39,690 nucleotides of DNA from an uncultured Flavobacteriales bacterium (GCA_903939755.1 CAJAII010000042.1:1-39690); one strand, 5' to 3'; numbered from the stretch's first letter, positions 24,768 to 32,906 are shown. Numbers and translations are program-made. The notes: generated by a model not told the origin, from the sequence alone.

Positions 24768-24796
24768 TGAACCGGTCGAAAATTTCGACCGGTTCA
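24768..24796. repeat. 29-base near-continuous palindrome
   Basis: Arms TGAACCGGTCGAAA (24768-24781) and TTTCGACCGGTTCA (24783-24796) are perfect 14-base reverse complements around a single A. There is no T-run typical of a terminator beside it. The tiny spacer disfavours an RNA hairpin and favours a dimeric protein-binding site or a recombination or replication pause site. No gene is adjacent on either side for about 250 bases. Confidence 0.7.
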
Positions 24797-24840
24797 AAAA
24801 TATCAAACATTCAACACTAAGACCAAAAGCGATTCTATCG

Positions 24841-24859
24841 ATTTCAGAAATCAGTGTCT
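24841..24859. repeat. 19-base direct repeat, right copy
   Basis: Identical to 24251-24269 and in the same orientation. It lies 17 bases before palindromic copy B. Confidence 0.7.
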
Positions 24860-24875
24860 TTCACTACGCCGTGTC

Positions 24876-24924
24876 TCTCGACTCCGCTCGATTCACTTCA
24901 AAAGCTAATCGAGCGGAGTCGAGA
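24876..24924. repeat. Dispersed palindromic repeat, perfect copy B
   Basis: TCTCGACTCCGCTCGAT (24876-24892) and ATCGAGCGGAGTCGAGA (24908-24924) are exact reverse complements, 17 bases each, with a 15-base loop TCACTTCAAAAGCTA. The right arm is followed by TGAGCAATAA, which also follows copy C. It is the cleanest member of the family in this window. Confidence 0.85.
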
Positions 24925-24956
24925 TGAGCAATAATGAAGATTACACTTCGCAGCGT

Positions 24957-25013
24957 CTCTCGATTCACTTCAATAGCTAGCTTATCGAGTCCGTCAGTTG
25001 ACGGAGTCGAGAT
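24957..25013. repeat. Dispersed palindromic repeat, rearranged copy C
   Basis: It begins TCTCGATTCACTTCAATAG, lacking the ACTCCGC part of the left arm, and ends GGAGTCGAGATGAGCAATAA like copy B. Its right arm is interrupted by a small nested hairpin, CCGTCA/TGACGG (about 24991-25004). This suggests one repeat module inserted into or recombined with another. Confidence 0.65.
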
Positions 25014-25028
25014 GAGCAATAAATTCAA

Positions 25029-25036
25029 TACTTTTG
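25029..25036 (+). promoter_or_regulatory. Bacteroidota-type -7 box before the O-methyltransferase
   Basis: TACTTTTG fits TAnnTTTG and ends 14 bases before the ATG at 25051. It begins just after repeat copy C, so the repeat forms the upstream part of this promoter region. Confidence 0.45.
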
Positions 25037-25050
25037 TATAAAATTTAGGC

Positions 25051-25695
25051 ATGGAGTTCATCGATCCCCTTTTGGATAAATACGTTTGCGAGCATACTGC
25101 AAATGAAAGTGACTTGTTAAAGAAAATAAACCGTGAAACGCATTTGGAAGTACTTCAGCCGCGTATGTTAAGCGGACATTTTCAAGGACGCGTATTGAGC
25201 ATGTTTTCAAAAATGATTCGACCTGAAAGAATTTTGGAAATTGGCACTTATACTGGTTATTCGGCACTTTGTTTAGCTGAAGGATTGACGCCTAATGGAA
25301 AATTAGTTACGATTGATATCAACGAAGAATTAGCCTCAAGAGTGAGGGGCTATTTTGCTGAATCTCCTTACAGTCAACAAATAGAGTATTTAATTGGTGA
25401 TGCGATGACTATCATTCCGAATCTCAAGTCACAATTTGACATCGTATTTATTGATGCCGATAAATCGAATTACATCAATTATTATCATTTAGTATTTTCC
25501 ATGGTAAAAGTTGGTGGGTACATCATCGCTGACAATGTGTTGTGGTCTGGAAAAGTAATTGATGCCTCCCAACATGATAAAGACACCTTGTTATTAAGAG
25601 AATATAATCAACTTGTTCACCAAGATGATCGAGTAGAGGAGGTGTTATTCCCGATACGCGATGGATTGATGATAGCACGAAAAATTAACGAATGA
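25051..25695 (+). CDS. SAM-dependent O-methyltransferase (family 3)
   Basis: A 214-residue class I methyltransferase of the Methyltransf_3 (catechol/caffeoyl-CoA O-methyltransferase-like) family. Motif I ILEIGTYTGYSALCLAEGL (about residues 60-78) binds SAM, VTIDINEE holds the acidic ribose contact, IGDAM precedes DIVFIDADKSNYINYY (metal-binding Asp-Asp region), and GGYIIADNVLWSGKV is the characteristic DN metal ligand. Bacterial relatives methylate catechol-like or phenolic compounds, and some act on tRNA wobble hydroxyls (TrmR). The ATGA overlap with the tRNA-modifying MnmD gene downstream makes a tRNA role (TrmR-like) worth considering, but the substrate is unproven. Confidence 0.85.
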   Translation: MEFIDPLLDKYVCEHTANESDLLKKINRETHLEVLQPRMLSGHFQGRVLSMFSKMIRPERILEIGTYTGYSALCLAEGLTPNGKLVTIDINEELASRVRGYFAESPYSQQIEYLIGDAMTIIPNLKSQFDIVFIDADKSNYINYYHLVFSMVKVGGYIIADNVLWSGKVIDASQHDKDTLLLREYNQLVHQDDRVEEVLFPIRDGLMIARKINE

Positions 25696-26357
25696 TTACT
25701 CAGGAAATTCGTGTTACAGGGGACGGTTCAAAAACTATTTTTCTCCCTGAATTAAATGAAACCTATCATTCTTCCAATGGTGCAGTACAGGAGTCACGCC
25801 ATATTTTTATTCAAAATGGCCTTGATTTAGTTGTAAATAAAGGAAATATTCGAATACTCGAGGTTGGCTTTGGTACAGGATTAAACGCTTTACTGAGTGC
25901 TAGTTGGGCCGAAAAGAATAATCAACCAATTCAATATATAGGAATTGAAGCGAAGCCATTACCTCCCGAACTTTGTTTTCAACTCGATTACCCTCGTCAT
26001 ATTGGTCAACATGCTGATAAGATTTACGATGAGCTCATTCGTTGTGATTGGGAAATAGATAATCAGTTAACTACACATTTTTCGATTCAAAAAAGGGAGA
26101 TGAAAATTCAAGATTTCGTAGCTTTTGAACCTATGGATCTCATCTATTTTGATGCTTTTGGTCCACGGGTACAAGCAGAAATGTGGGACATTACCATTTT
26201 GGAGAAAATGATCCAATCCTTAAATTCAGGAGGCGCCTTAGTTACCTATTGTGCCCAAGGTCAATTTAAGCGCGACTTAAAAGCGGTAGGTTTTTCCCTA
26301 GAATCACTTCCTGGTCCTCCCGGTAAACGCGAAATGACAAGAGCAACAAAAATTTAA
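25692..26357 (+). CDS. mnmD: tRNA mnm5s2U34-type methyltransferase MnmD
   Basis: A stand-alone MnmC methyltransferase-domain protein (221 residues) that would methylate the 5-aminomethyl group of the wobble uridine in certain tRNAs, after MnmE/MnmG. Signatures: the N-terminal SKTIFLPELNETYHSSNGA with ESRHIFI, typical of MnmC/MnmD; SAM motif ILEVGFGTGLNALLS (about 55-69); DLIYFDAFGPRVQAEMWD (about 150-167); and GALVTYCAQGQFKRDLKAVGF. The FAD oxidase half of the fused E. coli MnmC is absent, as is usual in organisms with a separate MnmD. The start overlaps the upstream stop by four bases (ATGA). Confidence 0.88.
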   Translation: MITQEIRVTGDGSKTIFLPELNETYHSSNGAVQESRHIFIQNGLDLVVNKGNIRILEVGFGTGLNALLSASWAEKNNQPIQYIGIEAKPLPPELCFQLDYPRHIGQHADKIYDELIRCDWEIDNQLTTHFSIQKREMKIQDFVAFEPMDLIYFDAFGPRVQAEMWDITILEKMIQSLNSGGALVTYCAQGQFKRDLKAVGFSLESLPGPPGKREMTRATKI

Positions 26358-26454
26358 ACCTTTTTTTCTTGGGCTAAATCTTTACCTATTTATCATTTTA
26401 TCAAATACCATAAAAGCTACTAGCTAAAATGGTTGGATTTACAGCGTAACGTTA

Positions 26455-27891
26455 TTATCCTAAAAAATCTCGGAACCAATACCCACTGTCTTTGATTAGG
26501 CGCTTTTGCGTTTTGAAATCTACGTGGACTAAACCAAAACGAGGAGAAAATCCTTCGCTCCATTCAAAGTTATCCAATAAAGTCCAACAGAGATAGCCTC
26601 CAATATTGACGCCTTCTTGCTTCGCCCTTAATACTTGCTTTAAGTAACGCTGATAATAGTCGATTCGTTTTAGGTCGTTTACCTTTCCTAAAATAAGCTC
26701 ATCGGGAAATGCACAGCCATTTTCCGTTACAATGATTTTTTTAACCCCGGGGTAAGCTGCAAATTGTTTGATGATTTGATACATTCCTTCCGGATAAACT
26801 TCCCAACCCATGTCTGTAATTTCTTGTACATTTCGTTTTTCGGGTTTAATTTCCAATCCTTTCATGATCGGAATCAAGCCCATTTTTTTTACAACTTCGC
26901 GTGTATAATTTTGAATGCCGATAAAATCAAAATCAAAGCTTAATTTTTCCAAATCACCGGGCTTTATATAGGCATCGAGTTTTTTTAAAATCGGAAAACT
27001 AGCTGTTGGATATCCCATTCCCAAGGCAGGTTCAATGAATAGGCGGTTCAGCAATACATCCCAACGTTCTGCCGATTTCTTATCGTGTTTTTCACTGGTG
27101 TAGTAATCAACATGCGCACACGAGTAAGTCGTGCCAATTTGAGCAGCAGGAACATTTTTACGGATAATTCTTCCGCCTTCCGCTTGAGCCAGGCATACGT
27201 GATGAACGGTCGGTAAAAAATTCTTAAATCCTTTTAAACCCGGGGCATGATACCCAATTAGATAACCAAGCGCAGTAAAGGCTGAAGGTTCATTAAAAAC
27301 CATCCAATTTTTTACTTTGCTGCCAAAATTTTTACTCACCAATTCTGCATATTCACTAAACCAAGCCAGCGATTCTCGATTCTTCCATCCCCCTTGATCT
27401 TGAAGGACCTGAGGAAGATCCCAATGATATAAAGTAAGCCATGGTTCGAGACCTCTCACTAGGCAGGCATCGATTACCCGATGATAAAAATCAATGCCTT
27501 TTTGATTGGGCTCACCAATTCCATTTGGTAAAACGCGACACCATGAAATGCTGAAACGAAAAACGGTCATGTTTAAGGACTTCAGTAGATCCAAATCTTG
27601 CTCATACGAATGGTAAAAATCACAGGCCACGTCGCCATTTTCTCCTGTTTTAATCTTGCCCTTCTCGTGGGAAAAGGTATCCCATATCGAAGCTGATTTT
27701 CCGTCTAGTTCATGAGCTCCTTCAATTTGAAAAGCAGAAGTGGCGACTCCCCATTTAAAATCCGGACCAAAATCAAGTCTAGAGAAATCTAAATTGTGTT
27801 GTAAAGGTATTTTTCCAAAAACAAATTTAGGCGATATGACAGCACCTACTGAAGAAGCTAAAAATAAGCGCAAAACGTTCCGTCGCTCCAT
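26455..27891 (-). CDS. Glycoside hydrolase family 1 beta-glucosidase, exported
   Basis: A 478-residue retaining beta-glycosidase with a complete GH1 barrel. DFKWGVATSAFQIEGAH (45-60) is the family N-terminal signature, WLTLYHWDLPQ (151-161) contacts the sugar, the acid/base glutamate is Glu201 in VFNEPSAF, and the nucleophile is Glu390 in VTENG. The C-terminal CWTLLDNFEWSEGF is also diagnostic. Unlike most GH1 enzymes it has a leader, MERRNVLRLFLASSVGAVISP, with a twin arginine that could be a weak Tat signal or a Sec signal, so it is probably periplasmic. Likely substrates are cellobiose-like or aryl beta-glucosides. It is convergent with mnmD and has a TACCTTTG box upstream. Confidence 0.93.
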   Translation of the reverse strand: MERRNVLRLFLASSVGAVISPKFVFGKIPLQHNLDFSRLDFGPDFKWGVATSAFQIEGAHELDGKSASIWDTFSHEKGKIKTGENGDVACDFYHSYEQDLDLLKSLNMTVFRFSISWCRVLPNGIGEPNQKGIDFYHRVIDACLVRGLEPWLTLYHWDLPQVLQDQGGWKNRESLAWFSEYAELVSKNFGSKVKNWMVFNEPSAFTALGYLIGYHAPGLKGFKNFLPTVHHVCLAQAEGGRIIRKNVPAAQIGTTYSCAHVDYYTSEKHDKKSAERWDVLLNRLFIEPALGMGYPTASFPILKKLDAYIKPGDLEKLSFDFDFIGIQNYTREVVKKMGLIPIMKGLEIKPEKRNVQEITDMGWEVYPEGMYQIIKQFAAYPGVKKIIVTENGCAFPDELILGKVNDLKRIDYYQRYLKQVLRAKQEGVNIGGYLCWTLLDNFEWSEGFSPRFGLVHVDFKTQKRLIKDSGYWFRDFLG

Positions 27892-27913
27892 AGGTTAAGT
27901 ACTGTGTTAACTT

Positions 27914-27921
27914 CAAAGGTA
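27914..27921 (-). promoter_or_regulatory. Bacteroidota-type -7 box before the GH1 gene
   Basis: Reads TACCTTTG on the minus strand (TAnnTTTG), 22 bases before the ATG at 27891. No obvious TTG at about -33, so moderate confidence only. Confidence 0.4.
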
Positions 27922-28024
27922 AATAAAGAATGTTAAGAGAAATTCTAATAACTAATTTTACTTGATGGATTAATTATTCCTTTTAATAAAATGCTTAATT
28001 TCGACAGACAAAAAAAAAACTGTT

Positions 28025-28690
28025 ATGAAGCGCTTTTTTCTTACCTTATTTTCATTTTTTGTTTTAAGTAATATAGCGCTGAGTCAAGACAAGCTCAACA
28101 GTGGAGGTATGTTATCGCTGGGAACTAGAACCACCATTAGCGCTTTTAATGATGATAAAAATGAATTCCCTGGCATAGGAGTAGGGGGGCAATTTAGATT
28201 GAGGCTTTCAGAAAAAATAAACACAGATTGGTTTTTTGATTACATCACCAGTGATATTTTGACCTATGCCCATCGAACCGATTATCATATTGGTTGGAGT
28301 GTTTTGTATTATCCATTTGCTACAAAGCCTACCTTAAATCAGGATCAGGTGAATTCAAAATTCAAATCTTTTTTTCGTCCGTATATTTTAGCAGGACACT
28401 GTTTTGATTATTCCTTATTTCAAGATAAAAATGACGGGGACCATTTTGCAGAAAGATGGAGTTCTGCGGTGCAAGCGGGCATAGGGTGTCATTTTAACAT
28501 GAGCCCAAGATTTGATGTTTCATTAACTACGCAATACATGGTGCATTTGGGAAAGCATATTGACGTCGATTATGATTTCAATTCTAACACCTTACTATTT
28601 ACGGAGGATAAAGGCAGCGCTCTAGCTGGGCATCTATTGGTAAATCTGAGTTTAAATTATAAAATTGCGAAGTTATGGGGAAGAAAATAA
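28025..28690 (+). CDS. Outer-membrane beta-barrel-like exported protein
   Basis: A 221-residue protein with a signal peptide (MKRFFLTLFSFFVLSNIALSQ, cleavage near residue 21). Beyond it the sequence alternates hydrophobic and polar residues in strand-length blocks ending in aromatics, for example GVGGQFRLRLSE, IGWSVLYYPF, RPYILAGHCF and HLLVNLSLNYKI, as in small outer-membrane barrels of the OmpA-like type. No peptidoglycan-binding domain is present. Specific function unknown. Its 3' end overlaps the next gene by 16 bases, and both encode barrel-like proteins, so they form a co-translated pair. Confidence 0.7.
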   Translation: MKRFFLTLFSFFVLSNIALSQDKLNSGGMLSLGTRTTISAFNDDKNEFPGIGVGGQFRLRLSEKINTDWFFDYITSDILTYAHRTDYHIGWSVLYYPFATKPTLNQDQVNSKFKSFFRPYILAGHCFDYSLFQDKNDGDHFAERWSSAVQAGIGCHFNMSPRFDVSLTTQYMVHLGKHIDVDYDFNSNTLLFTEDKGSALAGHLLVNLSLNYKIAKLWGRK

Positions 28691-29292
28691 GCATCTTATT
28701 TCTTCTAGTGACGGGAATTACCTTCGGTCAAAAGAAAGAAACAGAAATAGAGAAAAGTAACTTCCAACCGACTTTGTTGAAAGCCTCTGCAACGATTGCT
28801 CCAACTCGATTTCTAAACATTAATTCCAGCGCAGCAATGTTAAATGGCTACTTGGAATATGTCTTGGATGAGCGAATTAGTGTTCGTGGGGATGTCTTTT
28901 ATTTTCTTCCTAATGCTACATATTTAAAGTTAAATCCATTAAATGTCCCGGAAAGTTATTCGGCTTTGTATGCTGGATTTGGCTATCATATAGGTAAGAA
29001 AAATTGGAAGCACTCCTTACATTTTGAACCCGGGGTATCCTATACTAAAATTGCGAAAGATAATTTGAAAATGGAATACCGATGGACTGTTAATCCTTCT
29101 TTTTTAGTTAAAGTTGGAACCTGCTTATACGTTTCACGTTTTTTTCATTTTTTTGCTGAATTAAACTATTGCGATAGCTATGTAAGAACAACACCCGTAA
29201 ATTCCATTTCCATGAAACAAATCGGAATCAGCGCTGGGCTTGGTTTTCATCTTGTCACCAAGCAAAAAAGTGAATCTGTTATTTTTGATTAA
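28675..29292 (+). CDS. Outer-membrane beta-barrel-like exported protein
   Basis: The 205-residue product starts inside the end of the preceding gene (ATG at 28675). A short signal peptide (MGKKISILFLLVTGITFGQ) precedes alternating strands such as LNGYLEYVLDERISVRGDVFYFL, SALYAGFGYHIGK, SFLVKVGTCLYVSRFFHFFAELNY and QIGISAGLGFHLV, consistent with an eight-strand outer-membrane barrel. It has no known family that I recognise. Sharing an operon with another barrel, it may help bind a common surface component, but there is no direct clue. Confidence 0.7.
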   Translation: MGKKISILFLLVTGITFGQKKETEIEKSNFQPTLLKASATIAPTRFLNINSSAAMLNGYLEYVLDERISVRGDVFYFLPNATYLKLNPLNVPESYSALYAGFGYHIGKKNWKHSLHFEPGVSYTKIAKDNLKMEYRWTVNPSFLVKVGTCLYVSRFFHFFAELNYCDSYVRTTPVNSISMKQIGISAGLGFHLVTKQKSESVIFD

Positions 29293-29386
29293 CCAAGTGA
29301 GATGTAAGAAGGAGTTATTTTTCGAATCTTCATTAAAGTTTTGTATGGCCTCAAGTTTTAATTAGATTTACATAAAATTTATAAAA

Positions 29387-32044
29387 ATGATTAAAAAAGT
29401 ACTCAGTTTCCTTATTATTTTAAGCTCGACACTATCTACTAATGCTCAGGTTGGTGATTGGATAGCTGCCAATCCTGGTTTGGGAATAGACGTGGCTGTG
29501 GATCCTTTTAACGATAGCTATACTTGCGGTCAAATTGTTGGCGCTAATAATCAAATTGGCACCTCTGTTTTTACTAGCAATGGTTTACAAGATGTTGTGG
29601 TACAAAAATATGCTTCAAATGGAGCCTTGTTATGGGTAAGTCATTTTGGAGGTGCAGGCAGTGATTATTCCTCTAAAATTGTTTTTGATGGTGTAAATGC
29701 GGTCTGGGTAGTAGGTCACTTTCAACAAACAATGACAGTGGGTGCATTTACACTCGTATCCAGCGGTGGATCAGATGTTTTTATCGTGAAATTAGATGCA
29801 AGTAATGGTGCGATTTTAATGGCTAAAAAAGGAGGGGGGAGTACCAATGATTACGCTATGGACTTATGTATTGGGTCAAATGGAAATTTGTTTTTCTCGG
29901 GAAATTACAATGGTGCTTTCATTTTTCCAGGCGCAAATATCAATTCTGTTGGCAATGGTCATGCTTTTTTATTGGAAATAGATTTAGCAGGAGTTCCAGT
30001 TCAATCTTTTGGTATTACTGGTGGGGTTTCTATTTGGACGCATACGGTTGATGTTAACGGTAATATTTACATTGGTGGTTTTTCAACTTCCACTAACATC
30101 GGATTTAATGGTTCTTCCCAGTCAATGAATGGTCAGAATCACTTTATCGCCAAATTCGATGCAATGGGTGTTTTTCAGTCTAATTCGCTCTCCCTATTTA
30201 ACGGTGAGATTTATGGACTATCTGCCGACTCAACAGGAAGTATTTATTTCACAGGAAATTTCGATTCTCAAGCGAGTTTTGGTCCAATTTCTTTAGTGAA
30301 TGGCGCAAATGATAACGCACTCCTAGTTAAGATAAATAATAATGGTAATTATTCTTGGGCAAAATCCTTTGGCGGTAACGGAAACGATCAGGGGTATGAT
30401 TTAAAATGCAAAAGTAATAGTGAGTTATTGTTGACAGGCGTTTATACTGGAAATATCACTTTCGGCTCAATTCCATTATCTGGCGGTTCGAATTTCAGGG
30501 CGTATTTAGCTGAAATTGACACAAGTGGTCAGGTGTCAATGGTTACTTCTGGTGGGTCTGCTTCAACTGTTATTGCGAATTCACTAACATTTTCTGGAAA
30601 TGGTATTTACTTATCAGGTTCTGGTTATGGCAATATGAACATGGCAGGACTATCCTCTTTTGTTTCAGAATCTTTTTTAGTAAAAATAGCCGGGAATTCG
30701 AATGCAATTACAGGTAAAGTATTTCAAGATGTGAATAATAATGCCTTAATGGATCTTACTGAAGTAGGCTTGCCAAACGTCTTAGTGCAGGTAAGTAATG
30801 GTTCATTTCAAGCCTTATCCGCAAACAATGGTTATTATGAAGTATATGCAAATTCGGGCAGTTATGGGGTGAACATACCAAATATTCCGTTGTATCATAC
30901 GCTTACCACCCCACCACCTCAAAATGCCACATTTGTTGGTTTGGGTAATGTGGATTCTCTTAATCATTTCGGTCTTCTTCCAACTCCCAATATGCCTGAT
31001 TTACGTGTGACGCTTACTCCAATTACCGCTCCCAAAGCAGGATATGTGTTGAGTTACATGTTGTCTTACAAAAATGTGGGAACTGTGGCTCAAAATGCGA
31101 CAATTATATTCACGCCTCCTGCAGGTATTAACTTTTTATCTGCCTCACCTGCACCAACTGTTCAAATCGCCAACAATGTGCAGTGGCAATTAGGTATTTT
31201 ACAACCTGGACAACAAGGTGATGTGCACGTTCAATTTAACATTCCTGTTGGAACTTCTATAGGTTATCCTCTTGCATCTCAAGTGCAAATCACTCCTGTG
31301 GCAGGTGATTTAACTGCGAACGATAATGTTTCTGTGAATCAAATTCAGGTTGTTGGCCCTTACGATCCAAACATAAAATTGGTTGATAAAGACACACTCT
31401 ACAATGTCTCTAACGCTGATTGGTTAGAATATACCGTTCATTTTCAAAATGTTGGAAACGATACCGCCTACAATGTTGTAATTATTGATACCCTTTCCTC
31501 TTTTTTAGATTTAGCTTCTTTTGAAGTTATAGCCATGAGTCATCAAGCACTTGAAGTGAACTTTGAGGGGCAAATAATGACCTTACGATTTAATCAAATA
31601 ATGTTGCCAGATAGCTCCACCAACCAAGTTGGCTCCAATGGATTTGTGAAATTTAGGTTAAAACATCCTGCCTCATTTCCTTTCCTTTCCGAAATTAACA
31701 ATTTCGTCGATATTTACTTTGACTTTAATGACGCTATTCGCACAAATACTGCCACCACCGTTCATTTAGATTCCTCGCTTTCTCAAATACTGATAGTGGA
31801 ACAACAAGATGGATTGGTTATTTTTCCAAATCCTACTGATGCTGATTTAACCATTAAATTAGCAAAATCGCTGACTGAATCTAAGCAAGTCATTTTAACG
31901 GATTTGAGTGGAAGGATTCACCTCGTAGAAACAATGCTCGATCAAGAAACTACTATAAATACTTCCTCGTTGAAACCTGGATTTTATATCGTTCAAGTGA
32001 AGAGCGGAAGTTCTCAGTGGAGTGCAAGAATTGTTAAACTCTAA
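29387..32044 (+). CDS. T9SS-secreted multidomain surface protein
   Basis: An 885-residue protein with an N-terminal signal peptide (MIKKVLSFLIILSSTLSTNAQ). Residues about 30-430 contain repeated blades of the SBBP/beta-propeller kind (VVQKYASNGALLWVSHFGG, FIVKLDASNGAILMAKKGGG, ALLVKINNNGNYSWAKSFGG). Residues about 440-515 resemble an SdrD/B-type carbohydrate- or adhesin-associated domain (GKVFQDVNNNALMD, then VGLPNVLVQV). Residues about 535-790 form a DUF11-like repeat region (YTVHFQNVGNDTAYNVVIIDTLS). The last 80 residues are a type A sorting domain (VIFPNPTDADLTIKL, GRIHLVE, LKPGFYIVQVKSG) that directs export by the type IX system and attachment or release. Probable roles are adhesion or surface display. 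It is single-cistronic. Confidence 0.92.
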   Translation: MIKKVLSFLIILSSTLSTNAQVGDWIAANPGLGIDVAVDPFNDSYTCGQIVGANNQIGTSVFTSNGLQDVVVQKYASNGALLWVSHFGGAGSDYSSKIVFDGVNAVWVVGHFQQTMTVGAFTLVSSGGSDVFIVKLDASNGAILMAKKGGGSTNDYAMDLCIGSNGNLFFSGNYNGAFIFPGANINSVGNGHAFLLEIDLAGVPVQSFGITGGVSIWTHTVDVNGNIYIGGFSTSTNIGFNGSSQSMNGQNHFIAKFDAMGVFQSNSLSLFNGEIYGLSADSTGSIYFTGNFDSQASFGPISLVNGANDNALLVKINNNGNYSWAKSFGGNGNDQGYDLKCKSNSELLLTGVYTGNITFGSIPLSGGSNFRAYLAEIDTSGQVSMVTSGGSASTVIANSLTFSGNGIYLSGSGYGNMNMAGLSSFVSESFLVKIAGNSNAITGKVFQDVNNNALMDLTEVGLPNVLVQVSNGSFQALSANNGYYEVYANSGSYGVNIPNIPLYHTLTTPPPQNATFVGLGNVDSLNHFGLLPTPNMPDLRVTLTPITAPKAGYVLSYMLSYKNVGTVAQNATIIFTPPAGINFLSASPAPTVQIANNVQWQLGILQPGQQGDVHVQFNIPVGTSIGYPLASQVQITPVAGDLTANDNVSVNQIQVVGPYDPNIKLVDKDTLYNVSNADWLEYTVHFQNVGNDTAYNVVIIDTLSSFLDLASFEVIAMSHQALEVNFEGQIMTLRFNQIMLPDSSTNQVGSNGFVKFRLKHPASFPFLSEINNFVDIYFDFNDAIRTNTATTVHLDSSLSQILIVEQQDGLVIFPNPTDADLTIKLAKSLTESKQVILTDLSGRIHLVETMLDQETTINTSSLKPGFYIVQVKSGSSQWSARIVKL

Positions 32045-32076
32045 GTAGCTTCTCTTTTGTTAGTTGCTTTTATTGA

Positions 32077-32244
32077 ATAAAAATAGATGGCAATAATAAA
32101 AGAACCCTTCCTAAAGATCTTTTATATTCATTGCAAGGTACCAAAGGAATGTATAGCAGCATTGAGATTGGAATCACAGCAAATTCCCGCGACAATGACT
32201 TAACTATGTGGGCAGACGATGTTACGATTCAAAGAATGAATTAA
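32077..32244 (+). pseudogene. Orphan C-terminal gene remnant
   Basis: An open frame of about 55 codons closes with TAA at 32242-32244 but is bounded on its left by a stop at 32074-32076 and has no sensible start codon. The encoded text has natural protein composition: a DLLYSLQGTKGMYSSIEIG part, then ITANSRDNDLTMWADDVTIQ. The DLTMWADDVTIQ ending is reminiscent of the closing strands of jelly-roll (laminin-G/concanavalin-like) domains. I interpret it as the surviving tail of a lectin-like or surface protein gene. It sits between the T9SS protein gene and the convergent Nudix gene. Confidence 0.5.
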
Positions 32245-32249
32245 TCCTA

Positions 32250-32906
32250 TTAAATTCCATTCCTTAGTAAACGTTCGCATGCAGTTCTATATACTGTTGC
32301 TAATTCGTTTACAATTAGGGCAGTTGCTCCCCACAACCAATTATCATCTAAATTAAAACCAGGCACTGTTGTGTATCCATTTCCCTTTACCAGCTCGACT
32401 TCACGGTATTGGATGGCGTTGTGATCCGAAAACGAAGATAAGGAGCGGATAATTATTCTCTTTACTTCTCGTTCATTGGCAATTAGTTCCGGTAACTTTT
32501 CATGAAGAATCACGAATGGATAAACGTCAAAATTCGAAACTGGAATGTATACTGGAGTAAGTTCCCCGATATATTCACCTATGGTTTTTGAAAGTCCGAT
32601 TTCCTCTTCCGATTCCCTTCTTGCAGTACTTAATAAATCAACATCTTCTGTTTCAACTTTACCACCCGGAAATGCAATTTGTCCACTGTGGGCGCCACTA
32701 TACTTGGACCGTTCAATTAATACTAGGGAGATGTCATTCATTTCTTCCATAACAATATGAATCGCCACGGCAGATGAGACAGGGTTTATTGCATGGTGAC
32801 GGACTTCACTAGAAACTTTTCTTCCCGATGGAAGGAGAGGGAGGTGCGCCTTCTCGCCCGGTAATTGACTTGTCAAAATCTCAATAAAATGTTCTCTAAG
32901 CGACAT
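32250..32906 (-). CDS. Nudix hydrolase, CoA pyrophosphatase type
   Basis: A 218-residue Nudix protein. The motif LVLIERSKYSGAHSGQIAFPGGKVE (split across residues 61-85) is the CoA-specific NudL/Pcd1 signature upstream of the Nudix box, and the box itself, GGK through RRESEEEIGL (residues 81-105), has the catalytic Arg97/Glu98 and Glu101/Glu102. Such enzymes cleave the pyrophosphate of coenzyme A or its oxidised or acylated forms to 3',5'-ADP and phosphopantetheine, recycling damaged CoA. It is divergent from glnN; the space between holds a palindrome. It converges on the T9SS gene remnant. Confidence 0.88.
   Translation of the reverse strand: MSLREHFIEILTSQLPGEKAHLPLLPSGRKVSSEVRHHAINPVSSAVAIHIVMEEMNDISLVLIERSKYSGAHSGQIAFPGGKVETEDVDLLSTARRESEEEIGLSKTIGEYIGELTPVYIPVSNFDVYPFVILHEKLPELIANEREVKRIIIRSLSSFSDHNAIQYREVELVKGNGYTTVPGFNLDDNWLWGATALIVNELATVYRTACERLLRNGI

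Larger units (their letters stand above)
24125..25050. other. Repeat-rich gene-free island between alaS and the O-methyltransferase
   Basis: About 925 bases with no credible gene. It holds three relatives of the palindromic repeat (24326-24353, 24876-24924, 24957-25013), a 19-base direct repeat ATTTCAGAAATCAGTGTCT (24251-24269 and 24841-24859), the short palindromes CGCCGCGGCG (24500-24509) and TCCGCCATGGCGGA (24551-24564), and a 29-base palindrome (24768-24796). A T-rich/A-rich purine switch follows 24600. Two reading frames here (about 64 and 114 codons) are composed of these repeats and start at weak codons. The island looks like accumulated intergenic repeats rather than a lost gene. Confidence 0.7.

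Noticed and set aside
24343..24927. Two plus-strand reading frames of about 64 and 114 codons in the repeat island
   Set aside because: They run through palindromes and direct repeats, the longer one starts at TTG, and neither resembles a protein domain.
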